A stretch of 64,000 nucleotides of DNA, taken from assembly GCA_963755375.1 (NCBI GenBank), contig CAVWKG010000016.1:1922001-1986000 (forward strand). The letters are read 5' to 3'. Source of the stretch: Bog-473 sp963755375. GTDB lineage: Bacteria > Actinomycetota > Acidimicrobiia > Acidimicrobiales > RAAP-2. Positions within the stretch are counted from its first letter, which is position 1. Each line of letters starts with the position of its first letter. Made by a program: the position numbers and the translations under genes. The notes beneath the pieces are model-generated. The model saw nothing but the letters and a program-made list of their open reading frames with translations. It was not told the origin of the DNA and did no database searches. Below, in pieces: positions 40,710 through 48,982 of the stretch.

Positions 40710-40878
40710 GCGCTGGACCGTAGTTCGCTCCAACCGCCTTTCGTATCGCCGAACCGTTGACAAAAACTTCGAATTGCCTCCTTCTGAGGAGTCACCTGCA
40801 TCTTCGTACCTTGAGTACTACTGCACACAGCTGTTTCGTACCGCGGGTGTTTGAATCGACCGTAGCCGTCCGATAAGA
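40710..40878. promoter_or_regulatory. Divergent promoter region, DLH and NlpC/P60 genes
   Basis: A 169-bp gap, AT-richer than its surroundings, between divergent starts. TTGACA at 40757-40762 on the + strand is a perfect -35 consensus, but no good -10 follows at 16-18 bp. A TACTAC-like box occurs at about 40817. A leader of about 60 nt precedes the NlpC/P60 start. No riboswitch could be recognised. Confidence 0.3.
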
Positions 40879-42099
40879 ATGTTGCCCATCGTGACTGACG
40901 TAGAGCGGGTTCACCACCACTCCGCGCCGCGGTCTTCCAGGAGTGCTCGTGTACTCCAGCGGGTCGGGATCCCCGCGTTGACCGTTGTCTCAGTGTTGAC
41001 AAGCACTGTGTTCATGGCAGCGCGCCCGGCCGCCGGTGACGCCGTCTCCGACGCCAAAGCCAAGGCCGCCGCCATCGAGGCGCAGCTGACCCAGGCCCAG
41101 GACCAGATGTCGGCGCTGAGCCAGCAGTACGACGCAGCCCAGTACCACCTGACCCAGATCAACTCGAGCATTGCGACGACCAAGGCCAACGTGGCGGCGG
41201 ACGAGCAGCAGGTGTCCAATGACAAGGCCACCCTCTCCAAGGCCGCCGTGGCCAACTACATCACTGACGGCACTGCGTCCACCCAAAACCCGATCTTCAG
41301 CGGCAACGAGCAGACCCTCGGCGCGACCACGGAGTACAACACGATCGCCGAGGGGGACATCTCCCTCGGGGTCGACAACCTGCACTCGGCTGAGAACTCG
41401 TTGAACGCACAGGTGGGCCAACTCCAGGGCGAACAATCGCAAGCCCAGTCGCAGGTGGCGGTCGAGCAGAATGCGGTGGCGCAGAACGCGCAAGCGGTGC
41501 AGCAGCAGAAGAATGCGCTCGCCCAGGAGAATTCGCAGATCGCCTCACTGATCCAGCAACAGCAGCAGGCCGAGGCGGCCGCCGCCGCCAAGGCCGCGCA
41601 ACAGCGTCAAGCAGCGGCGGCCGCCGCAGCCGCCGCCGCTGCAGTTGCTCCGGCATCAGCGTCGTCATCCCCTTCTTCGGGAGGCGGCGCCTCGTTGACG
41701 GGTCTGAGCCAGGCGGCGCCCCCGCCCTCCTCTCCGGGAGGTGCCGGTGCCGTGCAGGCCGCCGAGAGCCAAATCGGCGTTCCCTACGTGTGGGGGGGCG
41801 AGTCCCCTAAGGGTTCCGCCAGCCCCGGGTTCGACTGTTCCGGCCTGACGGCCTGGTCGTGGGGCCAGGTCGGGGTCGGCTTGCCGCACTTCTCAGGGGC
41901 CCAGATGGCTGACTCGACTCCGGTACCGATCAGCGACCTCCAGCCGGGTGACCTTCTGTTCTACGGGCCTGGCGGGTCCCAGCACGTTGCGATGTACGTG
42001 GGCCCGGGCACCATGATCGAGGCGCCCTTTACCGGAGCGTCGGTCTGGACCACCGGGCTCCGCCTCGGCGGCGACTTCGTCGGCGCCGGCCGGCCGTAG
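40879..42099 (+). CDS. Secreted NlpC/P60 peptidoglycan hydrolase
   Basis: A 406-aa exported endopeptidase of the RipA type. A signal peptide near 28-55 (GIPALTVVSVLTSTVFMAA, then RPAAGDA) is followed by a Gln/Ala-rich coiled coil (about 57-245) with poly-Gln and poly-Ala runs, a Ser/Pro/Gly linker and the NlpC/P60 domain (about 290-406). The catalytic Cys is C320 in FDCSGLTAWSW and the His is H369 in GSQHVAMYVG. It cuts peptidoglycan stem peptides, often at the septum. The coiled coil probably restrains or localises the enzyme. Confidence 0.92.
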   Translation: MLPIVTDVERVHHHSAPRSSRSARVLQRVGIPALTVVSVLTSTVFMAARPAAGDAVSDAKAKAAAIEAQLTQAQDQMSALSQQYDAAQYHLTQINSSIATTKANVAADEQQVSNDKATLSKAAVANYITDGTASTQNPIFSGNEQTLGATTEYNTIAEGDISLGVDNLHSAENSLNAQVGQLQGEQSQAQSQVAVEQNAVAQNAQAVQQQKNALAQENSQIASLIQQQQQAEAAAAAKAAQQRQAAAAAAAAAAAVAPASASSSPSSGGGASLTGLSQAAPPPSSPGGAGAVQAAESQIGVPYVWGGESPKGSASPGFDCSGLTAWSWGQVGVGLPHFSGAQMADSTPVPISDLQPGDLLFYGPGGSQHVAMYVGPGTMIEAPFTGASVWTTGLRLGGDFVGAGRP

Positions 42100-42196
42100 C
42101 CGGCCCCACCCCCCGCTCCTGCCACGGGACTCGCGGCTTTCCGGACCCCGGGCCCTCTTGTCTGCCTCCCCGTCGTAACCTGGCCCGAGCCGAGCC

Positions 42197-43045
42197 ATGA
42201 AACCGATTCCCGTCGCATTCCATATCGGCCCGCTCGAGGTCCACACCTACGGCATCGGCCTCGCGCTCACGTTCTGGTTCGGGTTCGTCTACTTCGAGCG
42301 ACGCCTGCGTAAGAACGGCTATCCCACCGAGTGGCTCGTGCCGGTCTTCCTCTGGATCATCCTCGCCGCCGTCGTGGGCGCCCGGGCCGTCCACGTCCTC
42401 TCCAACCTCAGCACCTACACCCAGCATCCCGGCGACATCCTCGCCGTCTGGCAGGGTGGCCTGTCCTCCTTCGGCGGGCTCCTCGTGGCCGTGCCGGTCG
42501 GCATCATCCTCACCCGGCGACGCTGTCCGGAGCTGCCGATCGCCCGCGCCCTCGACCTGGTGGTGCCCGTCCTGCTGGCCTGCTGGGCTCTGGGCCGCCT
42601 CCTGGGGCCCCAGCTCATGGTGGCGGGGGGAGGCCACCCGACGCACCAGTGGTTCGGGATGTACTACGCCGACCAGCCCGGGCGCCGGCTGCCCGTACCG
42701 ATCTTCCAGGCCCTGGAGGACTTCACCGTGTACCTGATCCTCATTGCGATCGAACGCCGGCTGGACCGCTGGCCCGACCACACGCCCCGCGCGGGCTACC
42801 CACCCGGGATCGTCCTCGGCGTCGCCATGGTGCTGTGGGGCATTGAGCGCTCGCTCGACGAGCACCTCTGGTTGGGCGAGGACGGCCGCCTCGGCTCGGA
42901 CCTCGTACAGCTGGCCGGCGTCCTCCTCGTCATCGGCGGCGCCGTCATCCTCGTCCGCACGCGGGGCCGCTGGAAGCGATGGCTCTTGACCCACCACGCA
43001 ACCGACGTGATCACGCCCGTAGAAACCGCGGAACAGCCAGCCTGA
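42197..43045 (+). CDS. Prolipoprotein diacylglyceryl transferase-like protein with divergent active site
   Basis: A 282-aa membrane protein of the Lgt family (about seven hydrophobic segments). HIGPLEVHTYGIGLALTFW, GARAVHVLSNLSTYTQHPGD and ILAVWQGGLSSFGGLL align with Lgt. The signature GRxGNxxNxE reads GRLLGPQLMVAGGG, so the key Asn and Glu are lost; only the Arg is kept. The loop His of LSFHGG is Phe, though actinobacteria vary there. It may be a paralogue with another role or a lineage-specific variant. The MKPIPVAFH start follows directly on the noncoding gap. Confidence 0.72.
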   Translation: MKPIPVAFHIGPLEVHTYGIGLALTFWFGFVYFERRLRKNGYPTEWLVPVFLWIILAAVVGARAVHVLSNLSTYTQHPGDILAVWQGGLSSFGGLLVAVPVGIILTRRRCPELPIARALDLVVPVLLACWALGRLLGPQLMVAGGGHPTHQWFGMYYADQPGRRLPVPIFQALEDFTVYLILIAIERRLDRWPDHTPRAGYPPGIVLGVAMVLWGIERSLDEHLWLGEDGRLGSDLVQLAGVLLVIGGAVILVRTRGRWKRWLLTHHATDVITPVETAEQPA

Positions 43046-43536
43046 TCGGTCGGCCCGGCGCGACGCGGATTGGGCCTACCCGTCGCGCTGGTCGTGCACA
43101 CGGGCGGGGCGCGCCCTGGTGTGGTCGTCCTGGCGCTCGATCGCCCGCGCCTCGCCGTCCCGAAATATCCATCCCGCCTCACACCACGGACGGATCTCGG
43201 GGATCGCTTCTGCCTGCTCGGTGCTCCTCTTTTTGACTTGGTCCGCCCGAGTGCTCATGATCCCGTTCTCAACACGTGTTCGGTCTCGGCTCAGGTTACG
43301 GATCCGCCCCCCGGAAGTGGTGGATGTGAACCGAGCGGGGTGGCCGCCTCTGCATCCCTCCACGGCGGCTGCGAATTTTTGCGACATCCATGGGAGCCCA
43401 CGAGTCTGAGGGGATCGGGAGCCCGGATCCCTGACTCTCGCGAAAGTCACAGCGTTCTCAAGGGTTCTCCCGATGAAACCGATATGCGGAGAGAGGGAGA
43501 TGTGTGGGCGTGGCGATCGTCCAGGCGTAGATTCCA
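43046..43536. other. Intergenic stretch with one doubtful minus-strand mini-gene
   Basis: About 490 bp. One 60-residue frame on the minus strand (43258 to 43076) begins MSTRADQVKKRSTEQAEA and has a plausible polar protein with PEIRPWCEAGWIFRDGE, but only a weak GGGA ribosome site. It might be a real small protein and deserves a homology search. The rest shows no convincing coding frame. Confidence 0.35.
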
Positions 43537-43836
43537 ATGACAGAGAATATCTGGACGGAAGAGGAGAAGGAGGCGTGGCTCGCCGCTCACGGCGACGAAG
43601 CGACCCACGTCGTCACCTTCGAGCCCATGTACCAGATTGAGGTCTGCATACCCCCTTGGGAGCATCCCGAGCGCCAGATCGCGCGCTCGGCTGTCGCCTG
43701 GGGCCAGAGCATGGGCCGGGTGTTCACCGACGAGCCTCTCGGCGCGTCGGCCGTCGTCGCGGCCCACCACGAGGGGAACTCGTTGGAGGTCTACACCGCG
43801 GTGAGGCCCCGCCCCCGTCTGCACCGGGTCCTCTGA
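43537..43836 (+). CDS. Hypothetical protein, 99 aa
   Basis: An acidic soluble protein with no recognised family: MTENIWTEEEKEAWLAAHGD opens it, and VVTFEPMYQIEVCIPP and EGNSLEVYTAVRPRPR suggest an alpha/beta domain. Two central Trp residues and a Cys are present. It is convergent with the SDR gene, 8 bp apart. No clear ribosome site is seen, so the start is tentative. Confidence 0.5.
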   Translation: MTENIWTEEEKEAWLAAHGDEATHVVTFEPMYQIEVCIPPWEHPERQIARSAVAWGQSMGRVFTDEPLGASAVVAAHHEGNSLEVYTAVRPRPRLHRVL

Positions 43837-43844
43837 CGACGCGG

Positions 43845-44753
43845 TCAGGCGTTGGGCCGCTCCGCCGACGCCGCCGCGTGGCGCATCTGCTCCAGACGGT
43901 CGATCATCGCCATTCGCTCCTGTCCGACGTTGTCGTCCAGGCGCTCGGCAATCTGCTCGGCCGTCCAGCGACCGTCGGCCCACATCGCGCGGACCTCGAC
44001 GGGCTGGTTCCACACGGCGATCTTCGACCCGACCACCGTGTAGACCTGCCCGGTCACGTGCTTGGCCCGGTCGCTGAGGAGGTACACCACCATGGGCGCA
44101 ACGTCCTCGGCATCGCCCATCTCGGCCAGCTCGGACGGCACGTTGGCCGACATGCGAGTCCGCGCCACTGGTGCGATGGCGTTCGCCGTCACGCCGTAGC
44201 GGTGCAGGCCGACGGCGGCCGAGCGCACCAGCGACACGATGCCGCCCTTGGCCGCGGCGTAGTTGGCTTGTGCCACGCTGCCCTGGAACGCTCCCGAGGT
44301 GAACCCGATCAGCGCCCCGCCACCTTCTTGCTTGCGCATGACCGCGGCGGCGGCCCGGAACACCGTGAAGTGCCCCTTGAGGTGCGTGGCGATGACGGCG
44401 TCCCACTCGTCCTCGGACATGTTGAAGAGCATCCGCTCGCGCAGGATCCCGGCCACGGCCACCACGCCGTCGATGCGGCCCCACTTCTCAATGGCGGTGG
44501 CCACCAGGCGCTCACCGGACTCCATCTTGGAGATGTCGTCGGCGACGGCGAGGGCCTCGCCTCCCGCCTGGGTGATCTCGGTCACCACGGCCTCGGCGAC
44601 CTCGCTGCTCGGGTCCTCGCCGGCCATGCCCACACCAAAGTCGGCCACCAGCACCCTGGCCCCCGCGTCCGCGGCGGCCCGTGCGACGGCACGCCCGATC
44701 CCGCCGCCCCCGCCGGTGACGGCGACCACCTTCCCTTCGAGGAACCCAGCCAT
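43845..44753 (-). CDS. Short-chain dehydrogenase/reductase (hydroxyacyl-CoA dehydrogenase-like)
   Basis: A 302-aa classical SDR with a C-terminal extension. The cofactor site is VVAVTGGGGGIGRAVARA, an acidic residue follows in VLVADFGVG (NAD preference), and the active site is FTSGAFQGSVAQANYAAAKG with Tyr-x3-Lys. The last 60 residues (WADGRWTAEQIAERLDD) are typical of SDRs acting on acyl-CoAs and steroid side chains in actinobacteria. It diverges from the acyl-CoA synthetase, with a KstR-type palindrome between. Confidence 0.9.
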   Translation of the reverse strand: MAGFLEGKVVAVTGGGGGIGRAVARAAADAGARVLVADFGVGMAGEDPSSEVAEAVVTEITQAGGEALAVADDISKMESGERLVATAIEKWGRIDGVVAVAGILRERMLFNMSEDEWDAVIATHLKGHFTVFRAAAAVMRKQEGGGALIGFTSGAFQGSVAQANYAAAKGGIVSLVRSAAVGLHRYGVTANAIAPVARTRMSANVPSELAEMGDAEDVAPMVVYLLSDRAKHVTGQVYTVVGSKIAVWNQPVEVRAMWADGRWTAEQIAERLDDNVGQERMAMIDRLEQMRHAAASAERPNA

Positions 44754-44817
44754 GGTCGACTCTCCTGATCTCTGCGTGCCGGCCGGCGCGGGCCGGTGCG
44801 GTCAAATTGCCGTAAGT

Positions 44818-44831
44818 TAGAACACGTTCTA
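44818..44831. promoter_or_regulatory. KstR-type operator (TAGAAC-AC-GTTCTA)
   Basis: A perfect 6-bp inverted repeat with a 2-bp spacer. It fits TnnAACnnGTTnnA, the known binding pattern of the TetR regulator KstR, which represses cholesterol and lipid-catabolism genes in mycobacteria and rhodococci. It lies 61 bp before the acyl-CoA synthetase start and 65 bp before the SDR start, so one site could control both. No kstR gene is in the window. Confidence 0.65.
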
Positions 44832-44892
44832 GCGTGCGGATAGTGGGGGCTGCCATTTGCTCCCGCATCGCGAGCCTGCAAGGAGACTGCTG

Positions 44893-46446
44893 ATGGGTGA
44901 CCTCGGCTTCTGGGCGCTGGCCCAGGAAAACCCCGACTACCTGGCCCTCGTGACGCCCGAGGGCGACGAGGTCGGCGCAGGGGAGCTCCTGGGCCGGGCC
45001 AACCAGCTCGTGCACGCCCTGCGGGCAAAGGGGTTCGGCGAGGGGGACGTAGTGGCCACCCTGCTGCCCAACTGTCCGGAGATGCTCGAGGTCTATCTGG
45101 CCGCCCTGCAGGCCGGCTGGTACCTGGTCCCCATCAACCACCACCTGGTGGCGCCGGAAGTCGCCTACATCCTCGAGGACTCGGGGGCCAAGGCCTTCAT
45201 CGCCCATGAGCGCTTCGGGGACGTGGCCACGGCGGCCGCGGACGAGGTGGGACTCGACGCCACCGGCCGGCTCGCCGTGGGCGAGGTGCCCGGCTTCGCC
45301 TCCTACGCTGCCATCCGCGACGCGCACCCGTCTACCCTGCCCGAGGGCCGCACCGTCGGCGACGTCATGAACTACACGTCCGGGACGACGGGGAACCCCA
45401 AGGGCATCTACCGCCCGCTGCTCGGCGTCACGCCCGAGCAGGCCGCGCTCGGACTGGCCGGGTTGCTGTTCCTCTTCGGGATTCAGCCCCAGGACGACAA
45501 CGTCCACATCATCGGCTCGCCGCTCTACCACACTGCGGTGCTGCGCTTCGGAAGCGCGTCGCTGCATCTGGGCCACACGATCGTGCTGATGGACAAATGG
45601 ATCCCCGAGGACATGCTCCGGCTCATTGAGGAGCGGTGGGTCACCACCTCGCACATGGTGCCGACCCAGTTCCACCGCTTGCTGGCCCTGCCCGAGGACG
45701 TGCGGGACAAGTACGACATGTCCTCGCTGCGGCACATGATCCACGCCGCCGCCCCGTGCCCCATCGACGTCAAGCACAGGATGATCGCCTGGTGGGGCAA
45801 CGCCGTCGACGAGTACTACGCGGCGAGCGAGGGCGGCGGCACTCTGGTCACGGCAGAGGAGTGGCTGCAGAAGCCGGGCACCGTCGGCAAGCCCTGGCCG
45901 ATCAGCGAGATCGCCGTCTTCGACGACGACGGCAACCGGATCACCGAGCCCAACGTCATCGGCACGGTCTACATGGCGATGCAGTCAGCCAACTTCGAAT
46001 ACCACGGTGACAAGGAGAAGACGAGGAAGAACCGGATCGGCGACTTCTTCACGGTGGGCGACGTCGGCCTCATTGACGAGGACGGCTTCCTGTTCCTGCG
46101 CGACCGCAAGATCGACATGATCATTTCGGGAGGCGCCAACATCTACCCGGCCGAGATCGAGAACGTCCTCCTCTCGCACCCGAAGGTGGGCGACGCCGCC
46201 GTCTTCGGCATCCCCCACGAAGACTGGGGCGAAGAGGTGAAGGCCGTGATCGAGCCGGCCGAGGGTGTCGAGGCCGACGACGCGCTGGCCCAGGAGATCC
46301 TGGCCTTCTGCGCCGGCAGGTTGGCCAAGTTCAAGACACCCAAGACGATCGACTTCACGACCGAGATGCCCCGCGACCCCAACGGCAAGCTCTACAAGCG
46401 CAAGCTGCGCGACCCTTACTGGGAAGGGGTGCAGCGGGCGGTCTGA
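44893..46446 (+). CDS. Acyl-CoA synthetase (AMP-forming, FadD-like)
   Basis: A 517-aa adenylating enzyme. The P-loop-like motif is MNYTSGTTGNPKGIYRP, the A5 motif EYYAASEGGGTLV, the A7/A8 motifs FTVGDVGLIDEDGFLFLRDR and MIISGGANIYPAEIE, and the A10 Lys is in DPNGKLYKRKLRDPYW. It activates a carboxylic acid to its CoA ester, probably a lipid or steroid side chain given the KstR-type site. ATG 44893 has AAGGAG eight bases upstream, which excludes the longer frame. The GNAT gene follows by 15 bp. Confidence 0.92.
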   Translation: MGDLGFWALAQENPDYLALVTPEGDEVGAGELLGRANQLVHALRAKGFGEGDVVATLLPNCPEMLEVYLAALQAGWYLVPINHHLVAPEVAYILEDSGAKAFIAHERFGDVATAAADEVGLDATGRLAVGEVPGFASYAAIRDAHPSTLPEGRTVGDVMNYTSGTTGNPKGIYRPLLGVTPEQAALGLAGLLFLFGIQPQDDNVHIIGSPLYHTAVLRFGSASLHLGHTIVLMDKWIPEDMLRLIEERWVTTSHMVPTQFHRLLALPEDVRDKYDMSSLRHMIHAAAPCPIDVKHRMIAWWGNAVDEYYAASEGGGTLVTAEEWLQKPGTVGKPWPISEIAVFDDDGNRITEPNVIGTVYMAMQSANFEYHGDKEKTRKNRIGDFFTVGDVGLIDEDGFLFLRDRKIDMIISGGANIYPAEIENVLLSHPKVGDAAVFGIPHEDWGEEVKAVIEPAEGVEADDALAQEILAFCAGRLAKFKTPKTIDFTTEMPRDPNGKLYKRKLRDPYWEGVQRAV

Positions 46447-46461
46447 CTGTCGCCTGTCGCC

Positions 46462-46968
46462 ATGAGCCGGCCCGCGGATCTGGAGCTCCGGGTGCAACAG
46501 GACGGTGCGGGCGCGATCTGCGCTGACATCCTCGCCACCCTTCCCACGTGGTTCGGGATCCCGGAGTCGGTGGCGGCCTACGTGGTCGCTGCGGAAACGC
46601 AGCCATCCGTCGTCGCGATCCTTGGCGGGCGCGAGAGCGGGATCCTGACCCTCGGTCTCCACAGCCCGTACGCCGCGGAGATCGTCGTGATGGGCGTGCT
46701 GCCGGAACACCACCGCACCGGCATCGGGCGGGCCCTCGTGGAGGCCGCAGAGTCCTGGCTGGCTGGCCGCGACATCGAGTTCCTACAGGTGAAGACCCTC
46801 AGCCCGCGCCACCCCGACCCGGGGTACGTCGCCACGCGGGCCTTCTACTTCGGCTGCGGCTTCCGGCCCCTGGAGGAGATGCTCGACCTGTGGGGACCGG
46901 ACGACCCGGCACTGCAGATGATCAAGGTGGTCCCGCCCCCTCCACCCGCAGTCCGATCCGACCGTTGA
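46462..46968 (+). CDS. GNAT family N-acetyltransferase
   Basis: A 168-aa GNAT with acetyl-CoA motif A in MGVLPEHHRTGIGRALVEAA and motif B-like ATRAFYFGCGFRPLEEM. The Pro-rich C terminus is unstructured. Its substrate is unknown. It lies 15 bp after the acyl-CoA synthetase and is likely read from the same transcript. Beyond it, 46969-47245 holds no gene; one frame there reads RDFSLEELASKEVVDDQ, like the start of a PRC-barrel domain, but is too short. Confidence 0.82.
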   Translation: MSRPADLELRVQQDGAGAICADILATLPTWFGIPESVAAYVVAAETQPSVVAILGGRESGILTLGLHSPYAAEIVVMGVLPEHHRTGIGRALVEAAESWLAGRDIEFLQVKTLSPRHPDPGYVATRAFYFGCGFRPLEEMLDLWGPDDPALQMIKVVPPPPPAVRSDR

Positions 46969-47245
46969 CCCGCCGGGAGGGACCCGGGACTTCAGCCTCG
47001 AGGAGCTGGCCTCCAAGGAGGTCGTGGACGACCAACGACGTCACCGCGCACTGGCTCCGAGAAAGATTGGATGGTGCCCGTCAGTGGCGTCAGTCGGATC
47101 GCACGTCTCAAGGCCTTACTCGATTGAACGATGCGCCCAAGACGAGCTGGGCACGTCGGTGATGAAGTCGGACGTGATCGCCTTCTCGCCGATGCGAAAC
47201 TAGCGACAGAGTGGATGAACGAAGAGCCCGATCGGAAGCCGCGAT

Positions 47246-48116
47246 GTGACTGTGACAATCATCTTCGCCCTGGCCGCCGCCCTGGCAAACGCGATCCACC
47301 TGATGACCCAGCACGCGGCAAGTGTCGGCGTGTCCGACAAGCACCGCAATTGGCGTCTCGTCACCTTCCTGATCCGCCAGCCCCTCTGGCTGCTCGGATG
47401 GGCAGCCGCGGCAGGGGGATTTGCCTTCCAGGCACTCGCCCTCCACGGCGGGCAGCTTTCCGTCGTTCAGGCCCTTCTGGTCACCGAGTTGGTCTTTGCA
47501 CTGGTCCTACGCCGGTTCTGGGTCCACCAGCACATCGCCAAGACGGCCTGGATCGGCGCACTGGTCACGTGCGCGGCTCTGGCCGTGTTTCTCACGGCGG
47601 CGGAGCCCCACGGCGGCCGTCTGCAGCCCGACGCGATCGATTGGATTTCCGCGTTAGCCGTCTTCGGCGGGGCTCTCGCCGTGCTGGCAGTCATGGCGCG
47701 CTCGGGGATCTCCCGTGCGTCGGGCCGCGCTCTACGCCACAGCCGCATCGATCACGTGGGCTCTGATGGCCACCTTCATCAAGGCGACCACGAACCTGCT
47801 TGCAGCGTCGGGTCTGGTGGGCACGCTGGAGCACTGGCCTGTTTACGCCTTGATCCTCTCCGGGGTGCTCGGTTCCGTGCTCCAGCAGGCCGCCCTGCAG
47901 GTTGGTCCCTTGAGCGTGTCCCAACCGTTGATCGTCGTGGTCGATCCTGCCGTCGCGATCGTGTTGAGCGTCTGGATCTTCGACGAGCGATTCACCGTGA
48001 GCCCAGCCCAGAAGGTCATCGCAGGCCTCGCTTTCTGCGTGATGGCCTTGGGGGTGACGATCTTGTCGAGGGCAGCCCCCACCGATCTCGACTCGACGAT
48101 GCCAGCGAGGTTGTGA
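47246..48116 (+). pseudogene. DMT/EamA-family transporter, frameshifted
   Basis: A membrane protein with about nine to ten hydrophobic segments. The first frame from GTG 47246 (GGAAG upstream) has TVTIIFALAAALANAIHLMT to ALAVLAVMARSG. The second runs from about 47709 with RRAALYATAASITWALMATF to 48116 (KVIAGLAFCVMALGVTILS). The frames meet at the GGGG run 47704-47707; removing one G restores a 289-aa protein, the normal length for the family. It may be a sequencing artefact or a recent inactivation. The cargo is unknown. Confidence 0.75.
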
Positions 48117-48436
48117 CGGGGCCACCTGACACCGGCACCCGCCAAGGTGTCCCACCGACCCCTTGGCGAACGAAGGCACCTTTGACCTCAGAATCGCGGT
48201 GGGAGAGTCTCCCAGAACGCTCCCGATCAACGATGGGGAGTCGGGTCCAAATGAGGACCGGGTGAAGGTGCCCTCCGGCTGACCCCAGCTGGCGAACGTT
48301 CCGTAGCCCGCAAGAGTTGCCAGCCCACCACTATTCGCTCCACCGGAGCTGACGAGGAAGGTGCCAGTCGCCGTACCGTTCCGGGACACTGTGCCATGCG
48401 CCCTGATCGTCACCACATGGACAAGAATGCCCTGTG
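48117..48436. other. Intergenic region downstream of the transporter
   Basis: A 320-bp spacer, lower in GC than most of the window. Apart from a possible protein-domain remnant on the minus strand (48261-48428) nothing coding is seen. The remnant would run back toward the transporter gene. Confidence 0.4.
48261..48428 (-). pseudogene. Possible remnant of a DUF3224-like beta-barrel domain
   Basis: A 56-residue piece of an otherwise meaningless minus-strand frame reads VVTIRAHGTVSRNGTATGTF, then SGGLATLAGYGTFASWGQPE. The repeated G-T-G-x-F and GGLA.L.GYGTF pattern is like the C-terminal half of DUF3224/allene-oxide-cyclase-type barrels. No start codon, ribosome site or N-terminal half is found. 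If real, it is a decayed gene end. Low certainty. Confidence 0.25.
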
Positions 48437-48763
48437 ATGGCGTTCGGTCAACAGTCAGGGCCACCAGCCTCGGCAACCCAGATACGAGAGCTGCTGGCCC
48501 TCCTCAAGGACGCCGGTCATGCCGACTTTCGCGACGCGCGTGGTCCCATGGGTTTCACGCAGCGTCAGGCCGGAGGCAAGTTCACCCGCGACGAAGCGGC
48601 AGCGATCATCGCCCAGCTCCTGGACGGAGCGTCTGACGGGGGTATTGCCGTCACACCGCCGGCGTGGCGGCAATCCGCGCGAGATCAAACGATGAAGGCC
48701 ATGCCTTCCGAACAACTCGCTGATGAACTTCGTCGACGCGGATGGACTGTCATCGAGCCCTAG
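48437..48763 (+). CDS. Hypothetical protein, 108 aa
   Basis: A small soluble protein beginning MAFGQQSGPPASATQIRELL. The middle has DFRDARGPMGFTQRQAGGKF and TRDEAAAIIAQLLDG, and the tail is SEQLADELRRRGWTVIEP. The repeated amphipathic helices and conserved-looking end suggest a genuine small actinobacterial protein, perhaps nucleic-acid associated, but no function is known. GTG 48434 and ATG 48437 are adjacent; ATG is chosen. Confidence 0.6.
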   Translation: MAFGQQSGPPASATQIRELLALLKDAGHADFRDARGPMGFTQRQAGGKFTRDEAAAIIAQLLDGASDGGIAVTPPAWRQSARDQTMKAMPSEQLADELRRRGWTVIEP

Positions 48764-48982
48764 TCCAGGCGCTCGAGCACCGCTCACTCGGCCTCGCTCA
48801 GCGTGAGTCGCCCTGAACCCGTAGACCATGGCCAGCCCCCCGCCGATCACGCCGAGTCCTCCGTCGATCCGAGGTGACCACCCGTAGGACTTCGACCCGG
48901 GGCCCCGCCGGGCCGGCGGTCGTGTTCATCCCGTCCCACGCCACCACCGTCCGGCCCTCGGAAGCGACAATGCCGGCCGATG

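Noticed and set aside
41560..41650. Poly-Gln and poly-Ala runs in the NlpC/P60 gene as a repeat expansion
   Set aside because: This is the normal low-complexity end of the coiled coil in RipA-type proteins; codons are mixed, not a pure repeat.
46985..47040. Start of a PRC-barrel domain (DFSLEELASKEVVDD)
   Set aside because: Only about 17 residues resemble the family and no gene-length frame follows.
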